The notes beneath the pieces were generated by a model. It worked only from the letters and a program-made list of their open reading frames with translations, was not told the DNA's origin and ran no database searches. Of a DNA stretch of 64,000 nucleotides, positions 45,127 to 53,018 are shown piece by piece. The DNA is from Nocardioides sp. LHD-245 (GTDB taxonomy: Bacteria > Actinomycetota > Actinomycetes > Propionibacteriales > Nocardioidaceae). Position numbers and translations under genes: made by a program. The stretch covers positions 124,001 through 188,000 of the forward strand of contig NZ_JAVFWN010000010.1 in the NCBI RefSeq assembly GCF_030929495.1, written 5' to 3'. The stretch's first letter is position 1. Every line of letters starts with the position of its first letter.

Positions 45127-46686
45127 TCAGTTCTCGATCCAGATGCCGTCGAGTCGCGGCTTGAGCACCGCGTCCACCCGCACTCCGTGGACCGACGAGG
45201 TCGTGACGGCGATGAAGGGGTTGAAGGCCACCGGCAGCAGCAGGCTCTCGTCCGCGATCGCCTCGGCCGCGGCCTGCAGGTGCTTGTTGCGCTCGGCGAT
45301 GTCCGAGGTCGCGTTGGCCTCCGCCAGCTTCTCCATCACCGCGGGGTGCTCCTCGTGCGGCAGGTTGTACAACGCTTCCGCGCCGAAGGTGGCGTTGATC
45401 GTGTCCCCGACATCGGCGCGGCTGACGCCGTAGGCGAAGAACAGATCCGCCGACTGGTCTTGGAACATCTCCGCCACGGCCTGGGTCAACTCGGTCGGTC
45501 GGATGTCCAACTCGACGCCGATCTCGGCGAGCTGCGCCTGCAGAACCTCCGCCTTGCGTACCTCGATCTCACTGGTCTGGGTCAGCATCGTGAGACCGAC
45601 GCCGTCGCCGTAGCCAGCCTCCGCCATCAGCGAGCGAGCCTGGTCGAGGTCAGGGGCGTTGTCCACGGCGATCGACGGCGCGGCCGCAGGGCTGTCCTCC
45701 GGGAAGAACTGGTAGCCGGGCTCGCCCAGTCCGAAGGTCGCGGCCTTGACGAAGACGTCACGGTCCAGGGCGAGGGAGAGCGCCCGGCGTACCCGTGGAT
45801 CGTTCAGCGGCTTCTTCGAGCGGTTCATGTGGATCTGGTCCAACAGGTACGAACTGCCCGTGGTCACGTTCACGCTCGGATCGGACTCGAGCTGCGCGAC
45901 GTCCTTCGGGGAGACGCTGAAGGACAGGTTCTGCTCGCCGCTCTTGATGGCGTTGAGGATCGTCGTCGGCTCCTGGAAGATCGTGAACTCGACCGCGTCC
46001 GGATAGATCCCGTCGGGGTTCCAGTAGTCCTCGAATCGCTCGAGCTCGATCTTGGCCCCCTTCTTGTAGCTGACGAAGCGGTAGGGTCCGGCTCCCACCG
46101 GGTGCTGGGCGAAGCCCTCCGGGTCCTTCTCGTAGGCGGCGCGGGACATCACCATCCCCGAGCGGCCGGAGAGGACCCATGGCAGGCCCGTGAACGGCTC
46201 GGTCAGCTGGACGGTGACCTCGAGCTCGCCCGTCGCCTCCGCCGACTCGACCTTGGCCAAGTCGACCTGGGCACCGCCCCCCTCCGGCCCGCGGGCGTGG
46301 TTCAGGAACCAGACCACGGCCTCGGCGTCCACGGGCGACCCGTCGTGGAACGCCGCGCCCGCGCGCAACGTCATCACGAAGGTCGTCGGGTCGCTGAACG
46401 TCCACGACTCGGCAAGCCGCGGGTCGACCTCGCCGGTCTCGGAGTTGAACTCCGTCAGCGTGTCGAAGATCGAGTACTGGACGATGAAGTCAGCACTGCC
46501 CGAGTTCCCGAGCACGGGGTTGAACGACGACGGCTGGGCCGCCAACGCCACGCGCAGCGTGCCGCCCTTGGCCGGCTTCCCGGCATCGCCGTCCGACTGC
46601 GCCGTCCCGCCACAGGCGGTCGCGAGTGCGGCGACCATGACGACTGATCCCACTGATGCCGCGAGGCGGCGGATTCTCGATCTCAT
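45127..46686 (-). CDS. Oligopeptide-type ABC transporter substrate-binding lipoprotein
   Basis: Extracellular binding lipoprotein (SBP_bac_5) of 519 residues. Signal peptide MRSRIRRLAASVGSVVMVAA with lipobox LATAC. Family segments are GGTLRVALAAQPSSFNPVLGN, LAESWTFSDPTTFVMTLRAGAAFHDG (split: AESWTFSDP, FVMTLRAG) and DPRVRRALSLALDRD. First gene of the transporter operon, with a near-ideal promoter and operator copy A directly upstream. This binding-protein class takes up peptides but also opines, aromatic and other organic solutes; embedding in a catabolic locus favours a non-peptide ligand. Confidence 0.92.
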   Translation of the reverse strand: MRSRIRRLAASVGSVVMVAALATACGGTAQSDGDAGKPAKGGTLRVALAAQPSSFNPVLGNSGSADFIVQYSIFDTLTEFNSETGEVDPRLAESWTFSDPTTFVMTLRAGAAFHDGSPVDAEAVVWFLNHARGPEGGGAQVDLAKVESAEATGELEVTVQLTEPFTGLPWVLSGRSGMVMSRAAYEKDPEGFAQHPVGAGPYRFVSYKKGAKIELERFEDYWNPDGIYPDAVEFTIFQEPTTILNAIKSGEQNLSFSVSPKDVAQLESDPSVNVTTGSSYLLDQIHMNRSKKPLNDPRVRRALSLALDRDVFVKAATFGLGEPGYQFFPEDSPAAAPSIAVDNAPDLDQARSLMAEAGYGDGVGLTMLTQTSEIEVRKAEVLQAQLAEIGVELDIRPTELTQAVAEMFQDQSADLFFAYGVSRADVGDTINATFGAEALYNLPHEEHPAVMEKLAEANATSDIAERNKHLQAAAEAIADESLLLPVAFNPFIAVTTSSVHGVRVDAVLKPRLDGIWIEN

Positions 46687-46715
46687 CCGGTGGTTCCTTT
46701 TCACTGAGATCACAC

Positions 46716-46733
46716 TTGGTTGTCAGCCAACAA
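46716..46733. promoter_or_regulatory. 18-bp regulon operator, copy A
   Basis: TTGGTTGTCAGCCAACAA (other strand TTGTTGGCTGACAACCAA), before the binding-protein gene and immediately downstream of its -10. Related copies are at 52949, 54534 and 56500. Confidence 0.6.
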
Positions 46734-46759
46734 TTTACCTGATCCGCGCCTTGTGTCAA
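46732..46759 (-). promoter_or_regulatory. Strong promoter of the oligopeptide-type transporter operon
   Basis: In the sense direction a perfect -35 TTGACA (46754-46759) and a -10 TAAATT (46732-46737) are 16 bp apart. CCTTGTG-N8-CACAAGG (46749-46770) overlaps the -35. Operator copy A starts at the -10 edge, so a bound protein would occlude initiation. Confidence 0.7.
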
Positions 46760-46878
46760 GGGTCACAAGGGACACCGGCCGCACTTGCCCTGCTGCGACC
46801 GCGCGCGGGCAGGCTGCCGCGCACGGACGACCTGTCGTCGTACGCGGAGGGCCGGCGCACCGGCGGGGCGGCGAGGAC

Positions 46879-48072
46879 TCAGACGACTCCGCTGTCGCGC
46901 AGGGCGCGGATGCGCTCGGCGTCGTAGCCGAGTCCGGCGAGCAACGTGTCGGTGTCCTGGCCCATCTCGCGACCTGGCCAACGGATGGCGCCGGGCGAGA
47001 CCGAGAGCCGCGGCACCACGGCCTGCATCTGCAGCAGACGACCCAGGTTCTCGTCGTACACCTCTTCGAGGATGCCTCGCGCGACGGCATGCTCGTCGCC
47101 GAGGAGATCCGCGGCCGAGTTGACCCGAGCCGCCGCGATGCCGGCTTCGTCGGCCAGCGCCAGGAACCGCTCGCTCGACATCGCCGCGAACCGGGGAACG
47201 AGTTCGCCGTCCAGCGACTCACGGTGGGCCACCCGTTCCGCGTTGGTCCGGAACCGGGAGTCGTCGACCAGATGCCCGAGGTCGAGGATCGAGCACAACC
47301 GCTCGAACATGTTCTGCGTGCTGCACGGCAGCTGCACCCACACGCCGTCGGCGAACTCGTAGGTGTCATGGGGCGCGATGACCGGGTTGGCCGTACCCGA
47401 TCGTTCCGGCACATAGCCCGTCTCGACGTAGCCGACGTAGTAGCCGTCCAGCACCCGAATCAGCGACTCGGCCAGGCTCAGGTCGATGAGCTGTCCGCGC
47501 CCTGTCGTGCGTTGGTGGAACAGCGCCAGCATGAGGGACAGCGCGCCGTACACGCCTGCGACATGGTCGGCGATCGGCGCTCCGGCAGGCATCGGCCGGC
47601 CGTCCCGATCACCCGTCGCATAGGTCAGCCCGCTGTACGCCTCGACGATGCGGGAGAACGCAGGCCGGTCTGCGTAAGGCCCTGTCCGTCCGAAACCGGT
47701 CATGTGCAGCACGACGATCCCCGGGTTCACCCGGGACAGGTCCTCGTAGTCGATCCCCCACTTGCGCAGTGTCGAGAGCCGGTAGTTCAGGGTGATCGCG
47801 TCGGCGCCCGCCACGAGGTCGAGGAGCACCTCACGCCCCTCAGGCCGCGAGAGATCCAGGCCCAGGAACCGCTTGTTGCGATTGGTGACCTTGCTCGTGA
47901 GGCACTGGCCCTCCGCGCTGTGCGGCGGGTAGCGCCGACCGGGATCGCCGGCGGTCGGATGCTCGATCTTGACGACGTCGGCACCGAAGTCCGCCAGGAT
48001 CCCCGTCATCGCGGGGACGGCGAGGACCGTTCCCGCGTCGATGATGCGCACACCCTCCAGCACCGATGTCAT
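46879..48072 (-). CDS. CaiB/BaiF family (class III) CoA-transferase
   Basis: Class III CoA-transferase of 397 residues that moves CoA between carboxylic acids. N-terminal nucleotide-like fold LEGVRIIDAGTVLAVPAMTG; ILADFGADVVKIEHPTAGDPGR is the family signature, with NRNKRFLGLDL following. The catalytic aspartate is probably in PIADHVAGVYGAL. ATG 48072 follows GGAGGGAGAG. One of only one such subunit in this operon; the bbs pathway uses two (BbsE/F), so a homodimer is expected here. It would activate the acid made by the alcohol and aldehyde dehydrogenases. Confidence 0.92.
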   Translation of the reverse strand: MTSVLEGVRIIDAGTVLAVPAMTGILADFGADVVKIEHPTAGDPGRRYPPHSAEGQCLTSKVTNRNKRFLGLDLSRPEGREVLLDLVAGADAITLNYRLSTLRKWGIDYEDLSRVNPGIVVLHMTGFGRTGPYADRPAFSRIVEAYSGLTYATGDRDGRPMPAGAPIADHVAGVYGALSLMLALFHQRTTGRGQLIDLSLAESLIRVLDGYYVGYVETGYVPERSGTANPVIAPHDTYEFADGVWVQLPCSTQNMFERLCSILDLGHLVDDSRFRTNAERVAHRESLDGELVPRFAAMSSERFLALADEAGIAAARVNSAADLLGDEHAVARGILEEVYDENLGRLLQMQAVVPRLSVSPGAIRWPGREMGQDTDTLLAGLGYDAERIRALRDSGVV

Positions 48073-48100
48073 GCCCTCTCCCTCCAGGACACGGGGCGGC

Positions 48101-49138
48101 TCAACTCGCCGGCCCGTTGTTGCGAATCGCTGCGGTGAGGTGCAGCACCGTCTGCGGATCCTCGAAGCCTCGCTGGTTGATGCTGAGGCTATCGACGAGA
48201 TCGCCGAACCGCTGCCACAACAGCGCACCGACCTGCTCGGGAGCGCCCTCGACCGCGAAGGTGGCGACCATGTCGTCGGAGACCAGCGAGCTCATGCGCT
48301 CCCACCGCTGCGGGTCGGCGGTCTTGGACATCCGATTGAGCTCCTCCCCGAGCTCGCCCCAGCCGTGGAGATCCAGTACTGGACGGTAGGCGGGGGTCGA
48401 GCCGTAGAAGGCGATCCGCTGGCGCACGAGCTCGCGCGACCGGGCGATCTCCTCGTCGTGGAGGCCGGACACCACGAACGGCGCGGCCACCAGCTTCACC
48501 TCGCCGACCGGGCGCGCACCACGCTCGGCGCCTCGCTGCAACGCCGGCACGGTGACCTCACGCAGGAATCGCTCGGTGGTGAAGGGGTGGATGATGACAC
48601 CGTCGGCGACCGCGCCCGCCGTCTCGGTCATCCGCTGGCCGACGGCGGCGACGAGGATCTCCGGGGCCGGTCGGCTCACCGCCGGCGCATACTCCGGGAT
48701 CATCAGCGTGTGGGTGTAGAACTCGCCGTCGAATCGGAGCTGCTCCCCGGTCTCCCACGCGTGCCAGATCGCGCGCAGGGCTCGCACGTACTCCTCCATC
48801 CGGCGAGCAGGCGCGCTCCACGGCATCGAGAAGCGCCGCTCGATGTGCGGCCGCACCTGGCTGCCGAGCCCGAGGGTCAGCCGACCGCCGCTGTACTCCT
48901 GCAGAGCGGTCGCCTGCAGAGCCAAGGTCATCGGGCTCCGCGCGAAGGCGACGACGATATTGGTCATCAGGCCGATCCTGTCGGTGGCCTCGGCGGCGAG
49001 CGTCAGTTGGAGCATCGGGTCGGAGTTGATCTCGCTGATGGCGACAGCATCGAAGCCCGTCGCCTCTGCCTCGCGAGACAGCTCGCGGGTGTCGTGGAGA
49101 CCTCCGTCCGGGACGGAGAGGGGAAGGATGGTGCGCAT
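48101..49138 (-). CDS. LLM-class (F420/FMN) oxidoreductase
   Basis: Luciferase-like TIM-barrel oxidoreductase of 345 residues, of the type found in actinobacterial F420-dependent groups. Features: DGGLHDTRELSREAEATGFD, the SxxRIGLMTNIVVAFARSPM segment, and GGRLTLGLGSQVRPHIERRF in the cofactor region. GGAGG precedes the ATG. It may reduce or oxygenate a ring or enoyl intermediate; the reaction is not predictable. Located between the SDR and CoA-transferase genes in one transcript. Confidence 0.9.
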   Translation of the reverse strand: MRTILPLSVPDGGLHDTRELSREAEATGFDAVAISEINSDPMLQLTLAAEATDRIGLMTNIVVAFARSPMTLALQATALQEYSGGRLTLGLGSQVRPHIERRFSMPWSAPARRMEEYVRALRAIWHAWETGEQLRFDGEFYTHTLMIPEYAPAVSRPAPEILVAAVGQRMTETAGAVADGVIIHPFTTERFLREVTVPALQRGAERGARPVGEVKLVAAPFVVSGLHDEEIARSRELVRQRIAFYGSTPAYRPVLDLHGWGELGEELNRMSKTADPQRWERMSSLVSDDMVATFAVEGAPEQVGALLWQRFGDLVDSLSINQRGFEDPQTVLHLTAAIRNNGPAS

Positions 49139-49145
49139 CGGCCGG

Positions 49146-49910
49146 TCACCTCCCCCGGGCCGCGGGCCTGGCGTAGATGCTCTTGCCCCCGCAGACGTAC
49201 AGCGTCTGGCCGGTGACGGCGCGCGCCGCCGGCGAGGCGAGGAAGCTCGCCGCCCAGGCCACGTCCTCCGGCGTGCCCAGAGTCCCGGTCGGCTGGGCCT
49301 CCATGAGCTTGTCCTTGACCGGCTGGTCGAGGGACTGCATCAAGGGCGTGTCGATCAGCCCCGGCGCGATGCAGTTGACCCTGACACCGTACTTCGCCAG
49401 CTCGATCGCCAGGGACCGGGTGGCCGAGACCACCGCGCCCTTGGTCGCCGCATAGGCGAACTGTCCGTACCAACCGAGCCACGCCCGTGAGGCGATGTTG
49501 ATGATCGACCCCGCACGGCGGGGAACCATCTCCTGCGCCGCCAGCTGACAGCCGTAGTAGACGCTGCTCAGGTTGATGGCGACCGTCCGCTCCCAGGTCT
49601 GGTCGTCCAGCCCGCGGATGCCTCCGTTCTGGCCGGTCCCGGCGTTGTTCACCAGGACATCCACTCCGCCGAAGGCGCTCCGCGCGGCCGCGAACGTGGC
49701 GAGGAATCCCTCGCGTCGGGTCACGTCCATCTCGACGGCGACAGAGCGGCCCCCAGCCGTCTGGATCTCCGCGGCCACCGCGTCCGCCCGGCCGCCGTCC
49801 AGGTCGGCGACGACCACCTGCGCTCCCGCAGCGGCGTACTCGCGGGCGATCGCGGCACCGATGCCGGATCCGGCGCCGGTCACCACGGCGACTCGTGACG
49901 TCTGCTCCAT
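49146..49910 (-). CDS. SDR family oxidoreductase (catalytically complete member of an SDR pair)
   Basis: Short-chain dehydrogenase of 254 residues with TGAGSGIGAAIA, NNAGTGQNGG, catalytic Ser in NIASRAW and YAATK. AGGAGGAG precedes the ATG. It lies next to a degenerate SDR gene (31-base gap) with the same core but no Tyr or Lys. In bbs-type pathways BbsD is the active subunit of such a pair and oxidises the hydroxyacyl-CoA; here the same step would precede the thiolase-like protein at 50571. This role is inferred by context. Confidence 0.9.
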   Translation of the reverse strand: MEQTSRVAVVTGAGSGIGAAIAREYAAAGAQVVVADLDGGRADAVAAEIQTAGGRSVAVEMDVTRREGFLATFAAARSAFGGVDVLVNNAGTGQNGGIRGLDDQTWERTVAINLSSVYYGCQLAAQEMVPRRAGSIINIASRAWLGWYGQFAYAATKGAVVSATRSLAIELAKYGVRVNCIAPGLIDTPLMQSLDQPVKDKLMEAQPTGTLGTPEDVAWAASFLASPAARAVTGQTLYVCGGKSIYARPAARGR

Positions 49911-49941
49911 GTGCTCTCCTCCTGGTCCTTCCCGACCGCTG

Positions 49942-50541
49942 TCACGCACTGAGGCTCGACAGCAGGCTGGCTCCACCGGTGCACTGCAGGACCTGACCGG
50001 TGATGTAGGCGCTGCGCTCGTCCAGCAGGAACGAGATGGCCGCGGCAAGGTCGTCGCACTCGATGTCCCAGGGCAGCAGCGACTCGACGTGGGCGCCGAC
50101 GGTGTCTTCCTGATCGTCGCCGCCGGCGTCCGTGAGGCCGACGACCACGTTGACGGTGATGCCTGATCGACCCAGTTCCAGCGCCAGGCTGCGCACTGCG
50201 GAGACGAGGGCGCCGCTGGCCGCCGCCACTGCGGTGCGGGCAGGCGCGCCGAGAAGGTCACGTGAAACGAGAACCACGACCCGACCACCGGTGGCGGGGA
50301 ATCGTGCCCGAGCGCGATCGACAGCGCCGCGCAACAGCTCCACCACGTCGGCAGCCTCGTCCCCGCCGCCTGCCGGGATCAGCAGCCCCGGGTCGACGAG
50401 CACACCACACAGGTCGCCCGCCCCCGTGTCCGCGGACGCCCGGACGTCCCATCCCCGTTCGCGCAACCCTTCGGCCACCTGGTCGGCGACGGTGCCCACG
50501 CCGACCAGCTCCACGAGTCGAAGTCCTGTCTCCATCGTCAC
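49942..50541 (-). CDS. Degenerate SDR-fold protein lacking catalytic residues
   Basis: SDR-like protein of 199 residues, shorter than the usual 250. The catalytic YxxxK of its neighbour (YAATK) is VAAAS here, in an otherwise matching helix (GALVSAVRSLALELGRSG), and the TGxxxGxG loop is replaced by LVGVGTVADQV. The C-terminal ITGQVLQCTGG end is kept. It therefore cannot act as a normal dehydrogenase and probably forms a complex with the adjacent SDR, as BbsC does with BbsD. GTG 50541 follows GAGAGG at six bases; ATG 50535 is an alternative. Frame and sequence are intact, so it is not a decaying pseudogene. Confidence 0.85.
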   Translation of the reverse strand: MTMETGLRLVELVGVGTVADQVAEGLRERGWDVRASADTGAGDLCGVLVDPGLLIPAGGGDEAADVVELLRGAVDRARARFPATGGRVVVLVSRDLLGAPARTAVAAASGALVSAVRSLALELGRSGITVNVVVGLTDAGGDDQEDTVGAHVESLLPWDIECDDLAAAISFLLDERSAYITGQVLQCTGGASLLSSLSA

Positions 50542-50570
50542 GATCGACCTCTCTCCGCTCATCGAGCTCA

Positions 50571-51710
50571 CTACGCACACAGGATGTGAATGGAGCAAGC
50601 TCCGTTGTCGACGCCGTAGATGCCGCCGCCGGTGACGTGCGCCAGGCCGACGGACGGGCCGGGCAGCTGCAGGTCGCCGGCTGTGCCGGTGAGCTGCCAG
50701 TAGAGCTCGTTGATCTGCGCGATGCCGGTCGCGGCCACCGGGTGTCCCCTCGAGAGGAGACCCCCGCTCGGGTTCACCGGGAGGGCGCCGTCGCGGGCGA
50801 ACTCGCCCTCTCGGAGACGGACATGGGCCCGTCCTCGTTCGGCGAGCCCGAGCGCCTCCGTGTGCAGGAGCTCGGAGATGCTGAACGCATCGTGGAGCTC
50901 GACCACATCGATGTCCGCCGGCGTGAGCCCGGCCATCTCGTATGCCGCCGCCGAGGTACGGGCGGTGATGTCGGGCCAGGTCATGTCGCGGTGGCGGTTG
51001 TGGAACTCACCGGAGCGCACGGCGCTCCCCGCCACTCTGATCGACGGTCCGACCAGCGAACGCGCGACCTCGGCGCTGCAGAACAGGGCGGCGGCCGCGC
51101 CGTCGGTGTTCGGGCAGCAGTGCAGCAGACGCAGCGGATCGGCGACCGCCCGCGAGGCTTGGACGTCCTCGATGTCGACCTCCTGCCGGAAGTGGGCCCG
51201 GGGGTTGAGCGCTCCGTTGCGACGGTTCTTCACCGTGACCAGGTCCAGGACGTCGGCGGGCACGTCGAAGTCGGTCAGGTACCGCTGCGCCCGCATGGCG
51301 TACGCCGCCGGCATCACCATGCCGACTCCCACCTCGACGTCCCGCGAGCTCAACGGAAGGGTGCCGCCGCCCAGGTCGCTGAGGTTCTCGGCACCGACGG
51401 CGACGGCGCACTCGGACATCCCGGACGCCACCGCCACCCAGGCCAGGTGCACGGCCGAGCCGCCGCCGGCGCAGGCGTTCTCCACCGTGAAGATCGGCGG
51501 CCCCGACACACCGATCCCCTGGAGGGCTCGTTGGGTCATGAGGCTGCCGCCGAAGGTCGTGGCGCCGTAGGCGGCGTCGATCCGGTCGGGTTCGACGCCC
51601 GTCGACTGGACCAGCGCCCGGAGCGCCTCCCCGGCGAGCTCGGCGGCGCCGTCGCCGGGCCGCTTGCGGAAGCCACCGTAGGCGGCCCCGGACATCCACA
51701 CCTCACGCAT
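50571..51710 (-). CDS. Thiolase-like protein of the SCP-x/lipid-transfer type
   Basis: Thiolase-superfamily protein of 379 residues in the lipid-transfer/SCP-x branch. The candidate nucleophile is Cys80 in TVENACAGGGSAVHLA; LSRGHPVAATGIAQ provides the His, and GGGIYGVDNGACSIHIL ends the fold. It is coupled to the DUF35 gene (eight-base overlap), as in BbsB-BbsA thiolases and in Ltp2-type aldolases with ChsH2-DUF35. Retention of the thiolase Cys favours thiolytic cleavage, but retro-aldol cleavage remains possible. GGAGG precedes the ATG. Confidence 0.9.
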   Translation of the reverse strand: MREVWMSGAAYGGFRKRPGDGAAELAGEALRALVQSTGVEPDRIDAAYGATTFGGSLMTQRALQGIGVSGPPIFTVENACAGGGSAVHLAWVAVASGMSECAVAVGAENLSDLGGGTLPLSSRDVEVGVGMVMPAAYAMRAQRYLTDFDVPADVLDLVTVKNRRNGALNPRAHFRQEVDIEDVQASRAVADPLRLLHCCPNTDGAAAALFCSAEVARSLVGPSIRVAGSAVRSGEFHNRHRDMTWPDITARTSAAAYEMAGLTPADIDVVELHDAFSISELLHTEALGLAERGRAHVRLREGEFARDGALPVNPSGGLLSRGHPVAATGIAQINELYWQLTGTAGDLQLPGPSVGLAHVTGGGIYGVDNGACSIHILCA

Positions 51711-52128
51711 CGTGGTCACCTCCGTCGATCGGTGGCCTCGCAACGTAGGTCGGAACAGCAGAGTCGCCCACCGCTCCGGCGACCAGCCGGACCGGCGTGC
51801 CGGGCGCGAGGGAGCCCGACGCCGACCTGCCCTCCGCCTGGACGGGTGCGAGGACCCGCAGGCCGTCGACATCGAGATAGGCCAGGCAATACGGCGTCTC
51901 GAACGCCGGCGGCCCGATCCTGACCATCGTCGAGGCGTACACCGTCCCCTCCGGCCCGACACGCTCCGCCGTGACCTCGGCCGAGCCGCAGGAGCCGCAC
52001 ACGGCTCGCGCCGGGAACCACGGGCTCGCACACCGCGCGCATCTGCTCACGACCAGGTGGACGCCACCGTCGTCCCCCACGACGAACAACTCCGGCTCGG
52101 CACGCCTCGTCATCGCCTGATCACTCAT
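51703..52128 (-). CDS. DUF35 OB-fold zinc-ribbon protein (partner of the thiolase-like protein)
   Basis: Protein of 141 residues with an N-terminal rubredoxin-like zinc ribbon (Cys30, Cys33, Cys44, Cys47: CARC...CGSC) and an OB fold. In established cases DUF35 proteins form an obligate complex with thiolase-like partners and shape the acyl-CoA site. It overlaps the thiolase-like gene by eight bases and follows the hydratase by two, so the three are one coupled unit. Confidence 0.92.
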   Translation of the reverse strand: MSDQAMTRRAEPELFVVGDDGGVHLVVSRCARCASPWFPARAVCGSCGSAEVTAERVGPEGTVYASTMVRIGPPAFETPYCLAYLDVDGLRVLAPVQAEGRSASGSLAPGTPVRLVAGAVGDSAVPTYVARPPIDGGDHDA

Positions 52129-52130
52129 CC

Positions 52131-52931
52131 CTATCGCCCCTCGTACTGCGGCTCGCGGCGCTCGACGAACGCGCGCCGGCCCTCGAGGCGATCGTCGGTG
52201 TCACGCAGCAGGCCCCACAGGAGTTGTTCGAGCTCGATCGACTGGCTCAGGGACATCTCCTCGGTCCGGTCGCTCACCAGTTTGAGTCCCTGGATCGCCA
52301 GCGGCCCGTTGGCCTCGATCCTGGCTGCCAGCTCCAGCGCCCGGTCCACCAGCACCGCGCCGTCGTGGACGTCGCTGACCAAGCCGAGGCGCAGCGCGTC
52401 TGCGGCCTCCACCCGATCGCCGGTCAGGATGAGCTTCATCGCCACCGCGCGAGGCATCGAGCGCAGGAGGTAGGACACCCCACCGACACCGGGGACACTG
52501 GCCCACCGCGCCTCAGGCATGCCGAAGGACGCGGTCTCGCTCGCCACGCGGAGATCGGCCGCGAGAGCGAGCTCGAAGCCGCCTCCGATGGCGTAGCCGT
52601 TGACCGCGGCGATCAGAGGCTTGCCGAGGTTCAGGCTGCTGATCGTCAGCGCTCGCACGTACACGCCGGCGTCGATGCTCTCCTTGCGCGGCGAGAAGTA
52701 GCCCTGCGCGAAAGATGCCGTCGGGGGCGGCACGTCCTTGAGGTCGGTACCGACGCAGAAGGCCCGGCCCGAGCCGGTGACCACGGCGGTCAACAGGCTC
52801 GGGTCATCGCGCAACTCGCACAGAACCCCCCGCAGGGAGTCCAAGTGCTCGAGGTCGAGCGCATTGAGCGCATCGGGTCGGTTCAGGGTCACCAGAAGGG
52901 TCTTGCCATGACGCTCCACGTCGACGCTCAT
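52131..52931 (-). CDS. Enoyl-CoA hydratase/isomerase
   Basis: Crotonase-fold protein of 266 residues. Oxyanion-hole segments are SGRAFCVGTDLKD and AAVNGYAIGGGFELALAADL; the usual hydratase glutamates are partly changed (EARWASVPGVGGVSYLL has Glu-Ala-Arg in place of EI/PE). It would hydrate the enoyl-CoA made by the acyl-CoA dehydrogenase. First gene of the transcript that runs to the CoA-transferase, behind operator copy B. Confidence 0.9.
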   Translation of the reverse strand: MSVDVERHGKTLLVTLNRPDALNALDLEHLDSLRGVLCELRDDPSLLTAVVTGSGRAFCVGTDLKDVPPPTASFAQGYFSPRKESIDAGVYVRALTISSLNLGKPLIAAVNGYAIGGGFELALAADLRVASETASFGMPEARWASVPGVGGVSYLLRSMPRAVAMKLILTGDRVEAADALRLGLVSDVHDGAVLVDRALELAARIEANGPLAIQGLKLVSDRTEEMSLSQSIELEQLLWGLLRDTDDRLEGRRAFVERREPQYEGR

Positions 52932-52948
52932 CGAAGGTCCTCTGTTAG

Positions 52949-52966
52949 TTGCTTGTTAACTAGCAA
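52949..52966. promoter_or_regulatory. 18-bp regulon operator, copy B
   Basis: TTGCTTGTTAACTAGCAA is an 18-bp palindrome with one mismatched pair, before the enoyl-CoA hydratase gene. On the other strand (TTGCTAGTTAACAAGCAA) it matches TTGnTnGnTnAnCnAnCAA at all fixed positions, the best of the four copies. Confidence 0.65.
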
Positions 52967-53018
52967 GTCACTGTATCAGTGGAACGACTCCCACGGAAGC
53001 CGAGCGGTCGTGCGACAG

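Noticed and set aside
46749..46770. CCTTGTG-N8-CACAAGG as a terminator of the CoA-transferase gene
   Set aside because: It overlaps a near-ideal promoter of the transporter operon and is AT-rich for a terminator here; more likely a regulatory palindrome.
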